From: an uncultured Alphaproteobacteria bacterium
GTDB lineage: Bacteria > Pseudomonadota > Alphaproteobacteria > Rickettsiales > UBA1997
Assembly (NCBI GenBank): GCA_949298005.1
Contig: CASFUN010000025.1
Span: forward strand, 1 to 17,012
Length of the DNA: 17,012 nucleotides
Reading direction: 5' to 3'
The notes under the pieces were generated by a model. That model made no database searches and had not been told where the DNA came from. It was given only the letters and a program-made list of their open reading frames with translations. Shown piece after piece: positions 8,118 to 15,900 of the stretch. Every line of letters begins with the position of its first letter. The stretch's first letter is position 1. Both the position numbers and the translations under genes were made by a program.

Positions 8118-8920
8118 TTAATTATAAATATGATTATATGCTAAATATGACGACATGTGTTGGATTGGGGTGTGAATTCTTAAAATATCAACGTCTTTAG
8201 CTATACCTATAGATATAGACATAGTTTCAAAATCACGTTCTTCTGCTTTTTTGTTGCTAAACATTTTTAAAAAAGATTTTCTAGAATGTCCAACTAAAAT
8301 TTTAAGCCGTATTTATGGAAACTTTTTAGGTTTTGTAATATTTGTAAGTTTTGTGATGTTGTTTTTCCAAAACATATACCTGGATCAAATATTAATTGTT
8401 CTTTTGCTATATTATAGTCTTTAAAAATTTCTATTTTTTTGCTAATCCAAGTTTCTATTTCTTCAATTATATTTATATTTTCATTTATTTTTCTGTTTGC
8501 TGGTAATCCGTAGTTATGCATAAAAACAAATTTTATATTTTTATTATTTTTAGCTAAATCCAATATCTTTGGATTGGATAAGCCAAAAACATCATTTATT
8601 ATATCAAAACCGCTTTTTATAGCTAACTCTGCTGTTTCTGGATGATAATTATCTATACTTATTAGTGGTTTTATTAAATCAAATTTTTTATTTTGCATAT
8701 ATTCAAAAATTGGTTCTAGTCTTAATAATTCTTCCTGCTGAGTTAGTAAATTAGCGTCTGGTTTAGTTGACTCAGCTCCAATATCTATTATTGGTACTAA
8801 ATTTTTCTCAAAAAGTTCAAATTTTTCTTTAAACAACTCAAAATTTGTTATACCATCGTTGGAAAAAGAATTATTTTTAATATTTATAATTCCTTCAAAT
8901 ACTGGTTGATGAGTTTTATA
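8118..8920 (-). pseudogene. folP: folP (dihydropteroate synthase) domain, frameshifted and without a normal start
   Basis: DHPS condenses 6-hydroxymethyl-7,8-dihydropterin pyrophosphate with pABA. The domain can be followed through E-G-I-I-N-I-K-N-N-S-F-S-N-D-G (usually N-V-T-P-D-S-F-S-D-G-G), I-D-I-G-A-E-S-T-K-P-D-A, I-N-D-V-F-G-L, M-H-N-Y-G-L-P and D-P-G-I-C-F-G-K-T. The frame then hits TAG at 8294-8296. Supplying one A in the A-run near 8300-8303 restores L-V-G-H-S-R-K-S-F-L and about 50 further family-like residues (S-I-S-I-G-I-A-K-D-V-D-I-L-R-I-H) to a TAA at 8118-8120. At the 5' side the frame is continuous with folK except for folK's TAA. No ATG, GTG or TTG occurs in the following 28 codons; the TTG at 8834-8836 lies beyond the first conserved motif. 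Best read as the second half of a former FolKP fusion. Confidence 0.85.
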
Positions 8921-9373
8921 TTAGTAATTATCAATTTTTCCATCATAAATAAATGATAGAGGATCCAAAACAAAGCTTCTATTAAACATTTCCTTATGTG
9001 GTATTGTTAACCTTTCATTATCTACAATTCTATCTCTAAAAAGGAGAATATCTATATCTATTTCTCTTGGAGACCATTTTTTGCTAAAATCTCGATCGAG
9101 TTTAGCTTCAATATTTTTTATGATATCTAACAATTCTATTGGTTCTAAATCACAATCACATTTAATAACACAATTTAAATATGGAATGTTCCATGCGTCT
9201 GGAGATTTTTTTAAAAGTAGCGCTGGCGTTGTATATATAGGAGATATTTTAAGAATTTTTATATTATTATTTGATAGAAAACTAATTGTATTTTTTATAT
9301 TCTTAAGTCTATCACCGAGATTTGAACCTAAAGCTAAGTATATGTATTTATTTTGTTTTAAATTAAAAACCAT
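8921..9373 (-). CDS. folK: FolK, 6-hydroxymethyl-7,8-dihydropterin pyrophosphokinase
   Basis: 150 aa, a typical HPPK length. The enzyme transfers pyrophosphate from ATP to 6-hydroxymethyl-7,8-dihydropterin in folate synthesis. Motifs in order: Y-L-A-L-G-S-N-L-G-D-R near residue 12, S-P-I-Y-T-T-P, P-Y-L-N-C-V-I, the catalytic W-S-P-R-E-I-D-I-D-I-L block near 101 (the two Asp that bind magnesium are present), then L-T-I-P-H and R-S-F-V-L-D-P-L. The start is ATG; no clear Shine-Dalgarno is visible. It begins 47 bp after the ABC ATPase gene on the same strand. The reading frame continues past its TAA directly into dihydropteroate synthase sequence, so it may be the surviving N-terminal part of a bifunctional FolKP protein. 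Alone it still looks complete and could be active, though of doubtful use without folP. Confidence 0.9.
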   Translation of the reverse strand: MVFNLKQNKYIYLALGSNLGDRLKNIKNTISFLSNNNIKILKISPIYTTPALLLKKSPDAWNIPYLNCVIKCDCDLEPIELLDIIKNIEAKLDRDFSKKWSPREIDIDILLFRDRIVDNERLTIPHKEMFNRSFVLDPLSFIYDGKIDNY

Positions 9374-9420
9374 AGTTGATCAAGATATGTAAATAATAAT
9401 TTAATGCTATATATATTTTT

Positions 9421-10137
9421 TTACAACAATTCAATTTCTTTTGCTTCTTCAACAGTACAATCGTGTTTTTTAACACCATCTTTTATATATATTAGACGTT
9501 TGCTATATCTTGCAATATCTGGTTCATGTGTCACCATAACTATACTTATATCCATTTCTGCATTAAGTTGTGTAAAAATATCCATTATTTCTTGACTTGT
9601 TTTTGTATCTAAGTTTCCAGTTGGTTCATCTGCAAATATAACGGTTGGATCATTTATTAAAGCTCTAGCTATAGCAACACGTTGTTGCATACCACCAGAT
9701 AATTGATTTGGATAATGATCAATATAGTTTTCTAACTTTACAGACTTTAAAATTTTTTTACTTTTTTCTCTTCTTTCTTCATATGACGAATTTGTATATA
9801 TCATAGGCATAGAAACATTATCAAATATAGTTCTTCTTGATAAGAGGTTGAAACCTTGAAATACAAATCCAATATATCTATTTCTGACGTCAGCAAGTTC
9901 ATCTTTGTTTAAATTAAACACATCCTTACCATTTAAACAATATTTTCCACTAGTCGGTTGATCTAGACAACCTAATATATTCATAAATGTAGATTTACCT
10001 GAACCTGACGGTCCCATAACTGATAAAAAATCTCCTTTATATATTGTACAATTTATGTCTTTTAAAACCTTTTGTACAATTGTGCCATCACCTGTTGTAT
10101 AATCTTTATATAAATGCTCTATCTTTATTATTTCCAT
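9421..10137 (-). CDS. ABC transporter ATP-binding protein, MacB/LolD type (no permease domain)
   Basis: 238 aa, a complete nucleotide-binding domain. Walker [10 protein letters not shown] is at 42-50, the Q-loop glutamine at 94 in F-V-F-Q-G-F-N-L-L, the signature L-S-G-G-M-Q-Q-R at 146-153, Walker B with D-E-P-T-G-N-L-D at 170-177, and the H-loop histidine at 204. The F-N-L-L-x-R-x-x-x-x-D-N-V-x-x-P-M-I-Y stretch is typical of the MacB/YknY/LolD class. E. coli MacB is a single protein of about 650 aa with the ATPase fused to a four-helix permease; this gene stops after the ATPase, as in systems with separate subunits. Its ATG overlaps the stop of the macA-like gene in a TAATG, so the two are coupled. 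The expected separate permease gene is not next to it: folK follows after 47 bp. Confidence 0.93.
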   Translation of the reverse strand: MEIIKIEHLYKDYTTGDGTIVQKVLKDINCTIYKGDFLSVMGPSGSGKSTFMNILGCLDQPTSGKYCLNGKDVFNLNKDELADVRNRYIGFVFQGFNLLSRRTIFDNVSMPMIYTNSSYEERREKSKKILKSVKLENYIDHYPNQLSGGMQQRVAIARALINDPTVIFADEPTGNLDTKTSQEIMDIFTQLNAEMDISIVMVTHEPDIARYSKRLIYIKDGVKKHDCTVEEAKEIELL

Positions 10138-11312
10138 TACTTTTTAGGTTTTTTTTGATCAACTAAACAAGAAGAAATTATTATGTCTCCTTCTTTTAAA
10201 TTATCGGTCTTTATTTCTGTATATGTAATATCGCTAAGACCTTTTTCAACTAATATTGATTCTGGTTTTCCATTTCTAAGAACATAAAGTACAGTATGTT
10301 TTCCATCTTTAATCATTCTTGCTCTGTAATTTCTTTCTTCAATTGAAAGTTCTGGTATTTTTAACAAATTTTTGATATGTTTATTTGCCTTAAATCTTAA
10401 AGCAGTATTTGGAACTCTAAGCACATTTTTAACAGAGTCTATTGTTATGGAAACATAAGCTGTCATACCAGGTAAAAGAAGTCCTTCTTCGTTTTCCACG
10501 TCTATTATAACTGTATAAACTACTACATTTTGTTCTAGTGCAGGTAACAATCTAATTTGTCGAATTTTACCTGTAAAGACTTTATTTTTATAAGCATCAA
10601 CTGTGAAAGTTATATCTAAATCATTATTTATCATACCTATATCTGCTTCAGATACGCTAGTTTCAATTTGCATTTTACTCAAATCTTCTGCTATTTGAAA
10701 CATAACTGTAGTAGTATATCCATTAGTAACCATTTGTCCTTCACTAGCATCTCTGGATATAACAACGCCATCTACTGGAGAAACTATATATGCTTGGCCT
10801 AATTCTATCTTAGCTTTTTCATATTTAAGTTTAGCAATTTTGTGATTTTCTCTAGCTGTTACTAAATCATTCTGTGCTTTATCAAATTCAGCTTTAGCTA
10901 TATAATTATTTTTATATAATTCCTTATTTCTCTCATAATTAGTTTTATAAATATTTAAATTAGATTCTGTTTGTTTTAATTGAGCTTCATAAGATTTTAA
11001 GTCTCTTTCTAAAACGTCAGTTTCAATTTTTGCTAACTTTTGTCCTTTTTTCACAATATCATTAAAATCAACATATATTTTTTCAACGTTACCACTTACT
11101 TGACTACTTATTTTAACAGTATCTTTAGCGTTTATCATACCGTTAGCCATCACAATTTTATTTATATCACCACGAGTGATTTTTTCTGTATCAAATTTAC
11201 TTATATCAAAACCTGATTTTTTTCTTTTTCCTATGAAAATAAAGCCAACAATTAATATAACTAACAAAATAGTTAAATTTTTTTTATTTTTGACAAAATT
11301 AAATAGCTTCAT
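10137..11312 (-). CDS. macA: MacA-like periplasmic adaptor (membrane-fusion / HlyD family)
   Basis: 391 aa, close to the usual MacA length. A short basic cytoplasmic segment and one transmembrane helix (about 12-29) anchor it in the inner membrane. The two halves of the barrel-sandwich (lipoyl-like) domain are at about 67-100 (I-S-S-Q-V-S-G-N-V-x-K-I-Y-V) and 173-208 (I-V-S-P-V-D-G-V-V-I-S-R), separated by a charged alpha-hairpin coiled coil (about 100-172) of the kind that docks onto TolC. The beta-barrel follows (L-L-P-G-M-T-A-Y-V-S-I near 290). The C-terminal membrane-proximal domain ends in a lysine-rich tail. The start is ATG, 2 bp after the tolC-like stop. With the ATPase downstream, this forms two-thirds of a MacAB-type pump. 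The family assignment is firm; the substrate (macrolide, peptide, lipid or other) cannot be read from the sequence. Confidence 0.9.
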   Translation of the reverse strand: MKLFNFVKNKKNLTILLVILIVGFIFIGKRKKSGFDISKFDTEKITRGDINKIVMANGMINAKDTVKISSQVSGNVEKIYVDFNDIVKKGQKLAKIETDVLERDLKSYEAQLKQTESNLNIYKTNYERNKELYKNNYIAKAEFDKAQNDLVTARENHKIAKLKYEKAKIELGQAYIVSPVDGVVISRDASEGQMVTNGYTTTVMFQIAEDLSKMQIETSVSEADIGMINNDLDITFTVDAYKNKVFTGKIRQIRLLPALEQNVVVYTVIIDVENEEGLLLPGMTAYVSITIDSVKNVLRVPNTALRFKANKHIKNLLKIPELSIEERNYRARMIKDGKHTVLYVLRNGKPESILVEKGLSDITYTEIKTDNLKEGDIIISSCLVDQKKPKK

Positions 11313-11314
11313 AA

Positions 11315-12832
11315 TTAAAACTCATATATATTAATAATATTACTTAAACTTAGTCTGCCTATAGCGTTTAACAATTTTGCTCTATAAATAAACCAATTAT
11401 ATTTCGATTCTACAAAATTGATCTTTACTTCTTCTAACTTAGCTTGAGCATTCAAAAGTTCAAGTATAGAAATTTTTCCATTCTTATACATACCTAACAT
11501 AACTTTGGCATTTTCTGTAGCTGTTTTCAGAAGTTCTTTTGTTATAAAAAATTTTTCCTGGTTTATAACAAAGTCATAATAAGATGATAGAACTTCTTTT
11601 TCTATATTTTTCTTTGCAGCGTTTATCTCAAATTCATAAGCTTTAATTTCTTTTTCTTTTGATTTAATACTATTGGTAACACTAAAACCACTAAATATTG
11701 GAACAGATACACCAACAGTTATTGATGAATTATTCAAAAAATCAGTATCTTTAGAATCTAAATTTTTTCTTGTACCAACAGAGCCATTTAAATCAACAGA
11801 CGGATATCTAGATGCTTTTAAAATCTTTAATTCATATTCTAGAGCTTTTTTTGTTTCCTTAAGTTTTTTGAAATCAGCTCTATTTAATAAAGCAGTTTTC
11901 TTAAGATCTTCAATTTCAAAAGTTAATTTTTTTGGTTTTTGATTGTTCTTTTCTATATCAAATTCTGCATTTGCTTCAAGACCCACCAGAACACTTAATT
12001 CTATTTGCGTTTTTTTTGTATTACTTTTAGATTCTTTATTTTTCAAACTACTTTCAGAATATGAATTTTCGGCACTTAATTTATCAACCAATGGAACTAT
12101 ACCTAATTTGTATTTTAACTTAGCTGCATCCATTGTATTCTTGTATAAATTTTGCATTTCAATCATAGCTTTTTCTTTCTCTATGGAACTTAAAAGATAG
12201 TAGTAATAGCTTAATACATTTAAAATTATTTTTTTTTCGTTTATTGATAAATCATACTCAGAAATTTGCTTATTGGATTTTGATATTAATAAAGAATAAT
12301 AGTCTCTTCCAAAATTAAAAATATTCATTTTACCACTCAACCCAGCCGAAAAATCATTACTATGCAAATTTCTTTTTAACTTACGGGTAAGCTCAAATGT
12401 GTTATCATTAATATAATTATATCCAATATTATGTGTATAACCAGTTGTTGCACTTATCGATGGCATAAAAGCAGAATATTCAGCATTAACTTTATTATCA
12501 GCTATACCAACCTTTAATTTTGCAATTTTAACAGTTTCATTTTTTACTAATGCCAAACCCAATGCTGCTTTTAAATCTAGTATTAATGCAGTCTCTGAAT
12601 TTTTTTCAGCTTTTTCTTTATTAATTTCAGTTTTATTATTTAAAGATACTTGTTTAGCTGATTTGCCATTTTTATTTATTATATTTTTGGTTTCCTTTTT
12701 ACTCTTTATAGGATCTTTTAAATTATTATTTATATTTTTTGCATTAATTGAACCTTGTAATAAAAAAAATATACATATTAATGTTATCCCTAACATGACA
12801 GCTCTACTAGAAATAATATATTTGTTACACAA
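11315..12832 (-). CDS. tolC: TolC-like outer-membrane efflux protein
   Basis: 505 aa from TTG 12832, or 493 from the ATG at 12796. The N-terminus has a hydrophobic segment ending in G-S-I-N-A, a plausible signal-peptidase site near residue 31. A lysine/asparagine-rich linker of about 50 residues follows (about 32-82), then two outer-membrane-efflux repeats. The first begins L-D-L-K-A-A-L-G-L-A-L near 85; the second contains the G-V-S-V-P-I-F-S-G-F turn near 370. Long helical heptad-like stretches separate them, as expected for the TolC periplasmic tunnel. With the downstream macA and ATPase genes it supplies the outer-membrane channel of a tripartite system. Start choice is unresolved: the TTG start gives a basic n-region (K4, R10) suited to export, while the ATG lacks one. 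A possible -10 (TATGCT, 12838-12833) abuts the TTG and would favour the ATG. Confidence 0.88.
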   Translation of the reverse strand: MCNKYIISSRAVMLGITLICIFFLLQGSINAKNINNNLKDPIKSKKETKNIINKNGKSAKQVSLNNKTEINKEKAEKNSETALILDLKAALGLALVKNETVKIAKLKVGIADNKVNAEYSAFMPSISATTGYTHNIGYNYINDNTFELTRKLKRNLHSNDFSAGLSGKMNIFNFGRDYYSLLISKSNKQISEYDLSINEKKIILNVLSYYYYLLSSIEKEKAMIEMQNLYKNTMDAAKLKYKLGIVPLVDKLSAENSYSESSLKNKESKSNTKKTQIELSVLVGLEANAEFDIEKNNQKPKKLTFEIEDLKKTALLNRADFKKLKETKKALEYELKILKASRYPSVDLNGSVGTRKNLDSKDTDFLNNSSITVGVSVPIFSGFSVTNSIKSKEKEIKAYEFEINAAKKNIEKEVLSSYYDFVINQEKFFITKELLKTATENAKVMLGMYKNGKISILELLNAQAKLEEVKINFVESKYNWFIYRAKLLNAIGRLSLSNIINIYEF

Positions 12833-12943
12833 AGCATAACATATAATTCAGGAATTGTCAAATACTAATTAATTAGTTCTTGCAATTAGAGAATAATTAT
12901 TATAAAACCTTAACCAATATTATACAATAATTAAAGAACTAAT
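12833..12943. promoter_or_regulatory. Divergent tolC/nifJ promoter region with palindromes
   Basis: This 111-bp gap separates two divergent genes. On the minus strand, TTGACA (12861-12856), a 17-nt spacer and TATGCT (12838-12833) form a good sigma70 candidate for the tolC cluster. An alternative is TTGTAT (12927-12922), a 17-nt spacer and TATAAT (12904-12899). For nifJ, TTGCAA (12880-12885) with TATAAA (12901-12906) at 15-nt spacing is only a weak candidate. An AAAGAA stretch before the nifJ ATG could act as a ribosome-binding site. A perfect 14-bp palindrome, ACTAATTAATTAGT, lies at 12864-12877. A perfect 10-bp inverted repeat (ATTAGTTCTT at 12872-12881, AAGAACTAAT at 12934-12943) spans the region and ends at the nifJ start codon. 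These could be operator sites. Confidence 0.45.
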
Positions 12944-15900
12944 ATGTCAAAAAAAGTTGAAAAATTACCTATAGATGGTAACGAAGCTGTTGCTAGAATA
13001 GCTTATAAAATGTCAGATGTTTTTACAATATATCCAATAACACCATCATCACCGATGGGCGAATTAGCCGACCAATTTTGTGCTAAGGGTGATAAAAATA
13101 TTTTTGGTTTAAAGCCAAGTGTAACTGAGATGCAAAGTGAAGGAGGTGCTGCTGGTGCTATGCATGGAGCTCTTCAAACTGGAAGTTTAGCTTCGACTTT
13201 TACGTGTTCTCAAGGTCTTTTATTGATGATACCAAATATGTATAAAATAGCAGGAGAACTTACTCCTTGTGTTATGCATATTGCTGCAAGAAGTATAGCA
13301 GCTCAAGGCCTCTCTATATTTGGTGATCATCAAGATGTTATGTCTGTTAGACAATGCGGTTTTGCTATGTTATCCAGTGGTTCCGTTCAGGAAGCTCATG
13401 ATATGGCGCTCATAGCTCATCTGGCTACATTAAAATCTAGAGTACCATTTATAAATTTCTTCGACGGTTTTAGAACTTCACATGAAATTAACAAAATAGA
13501 ATTAATTGATGATGAAACTATTTTATCTTTAATAGATGAAGAAGCTATAATTGCACATAGAAAGAGAGCATTAAATCCTGAAGGGCCTTTTATGAGAGGA
13601 ACTGCTCAAAATCCAGATGTTTATTTCCAAGGAAGAGAAGCTTCTAATAGATATTATGATGCTGTTCCAGATATAGTTAAAGAATATTTAGATAAATTTG
13701 CTAGTTTAACAGACAGGAAATATCATTTATTTGATTATTATGGCGCTCCAGATGCTGAAAGGATAATTATTATTCTTGGTTCTGGAGTTCAAGCTGTTAA
13801 AGAAACAATAAATGAATTAAAGAATGAAAAAATTGGCGTTTTACAAGTAAGATTATATAGACCTTTTTTAGCTAAGGATTTTGTCGATACTATACCACAA
13901 ACTGTTAAAAAAATAGCAGTGTTAGATAGAACAAAAGAACCAGGTAGTCTTGGCGAACCATTGTATTTGGATGTTGTGTCTGCTTTAAATGAATATGACA
14001 AAAATAATATAAAAGTTGTTGGAGGTAGATATGGTTTATCTTCAAAAGAATTTACTCCAGCGATGGTTAATGGTATTTTTAATGAATTAAAAAAAGATAA
14101 TCCTAAAAATCATTTCACAGTTGGTATTATTGACGATGTTACAAATACTAATATTGATTATTCAAGTGATTTTGTTGTAAAACATGAAGAAATTAAAGAA
14201 GTTATATTTTTCGGTTTAGGAAGCGACGGTACTGTTGGTGCTAATAAAAATACTATAAAAATTATTTGTGATAAGGATGAATATTATGGTCAAGCTTATT
14301 TTGTTTATGATTCCAAGAAATCCGGCTCCGTTACAGAGTCTCATTTGAGATTTGGTAAACAGAAGATAGATTTAACTTATCTTGTACAAAAAGCTGATTT
14401 TATAGGTTGTCATCAGTTTAATTTCTTATTTAAATTGGATATTTTAGGCAGAATTAAGAATGGTGGAACTTTACTATTAAATACCCATTATTCTAAGGAT
14501 GAAGTTTGGAATCAGTTGCCACGAGTTGTCCAAGAAATAATGATTGATAAAAATATAAAACTATACATTATAGATGCTTATGAAGTTGCTGATAGTGCAA
14601 ATATGGGTACAAGAATAAATACTATAATGCAAACTTGCTTCTTTAAATTATCTAATGTTATAGATGCAGAAGAGGCTATTAGAGAGATAAAAGAAGCTAT
14701 AATTAAAACTTATAGTAAAAAAGGTCAACAGATAGTTGATAATAATATAAAGGCTGTAGATGATTCACTAAGTCATATGTATGAAGTTGATTATCCAAAA
14801 GAAATTACCAGTGACCTAAAATTAGAAAATAAAATTCCTATGGATGCACCAGATTTTGTGAAGAATTTTACAGCTAAATTAATTTCAGGTAAAGGTGAGG
14901 ATATAAAAGTTTCTGAGATGTCTATTGACGGAACTTTCCCAACAGATACCACAAAATATGAAAAAAGAGATATAGCTGATAAAATAGCTGTTTGGGATCA
15001 AAGTAAATGTATAGAATGTGGTCAGTGTGTTTTAGCTTGTCCTCATTCTTGTTTAGAAGCAAAGAGCTATACAAAAGAACAGATAGAAAATGCTCCTTCT
15101 TGTTTTAAATTCAGAGAGGTTATGCTAGATAAAAGTGGAGAAAAGAAGTACACCATTCAAATTTCACCAGAAGATTGTACTGGTTGTTCTATTTGTGTTT
15201 TAGCTTGTCCTGTTGGAGCTTTAAGTATGCAACATAAACATGTTGTAATCGAAGATGAAAAAGTTAGTAAGAAATTTTTTGATGGAATTCAGGGTATAGA
15301 TATAACTAACCCTAAAAACATTAAAGACTTACAATTTAAAGAATCATTATTCAAATATTCTGGTGCTTGTGCTGGTTGTGGTGAAACACCATATTTGTCA
15401 CTTTTGACAAAGTTATTTGGTGATAGGATGGTTGTGGCTAATGCTACTGGATGTTCATCTATATATGGTGGTAATTTACCTACTACACCTTGGTCTAAAA
15501 ATAAAGAAGGTAGGGGACCAGCATGGTCTAACTCGCTTTTTGAAGATAATGCTGAATTTGGATTGGGTTACAAAATTAGCCAAGATACGCAAAAGATTGA
15601 AGCTGTTGATTTATTGAATAAATTTAGTGGTAATATTCTTGAGTCTAGATTGGTTGAAGAAATAATTGTAAATTCAGATAGGACTCTTGATGAAGAAATC
15701 AAAGAACAAAGAAAAAGAATCGTTAAAGCTAAAGAAATTTTATCCAAGAATAATACTTTTGAAGCACAACATCTTACTTCTATTATAGATGTTATGATAA
15801 AGAAAAGCGTATGGATAATTGGAGGTGATGGCTGGGCTTATGATATTGGTTTTGGTGGTTTAGATCATGTTTTAGCTAGTGGTAAAAATATAAATATTTT

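Noticed and set aside
8290..8310. Programmed -1 frameshift in folP at GGCTTAAAATTTTAG
   Set aside because: A -1 slip would restore the DHPS frame, but the site is not a standard X-XXY-YYZ heptamer and no stimulatory hairpin is evident. folP also lacks a start codon, and the adjacent mfd is clearly decayed, so mutation is simpler.
5994..8923. Alternative genetic code explaining the internal stops in mfd and folP
   Set aside because: The internal stops are TAA and TAG. TAA ends the intact genes at sensible family C-termini, and several breaks need a frame change as well, so codon reassignment cannot explain them. Trp is encoded by TGG throughout and TGA ends hemW normally.
9374..9420. Remnant of a MacB permease between the ATPase gene and folK
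   Set aside because: Only 47 bp separate the genes and no hydrophobic coding stretch is present in either strand there.
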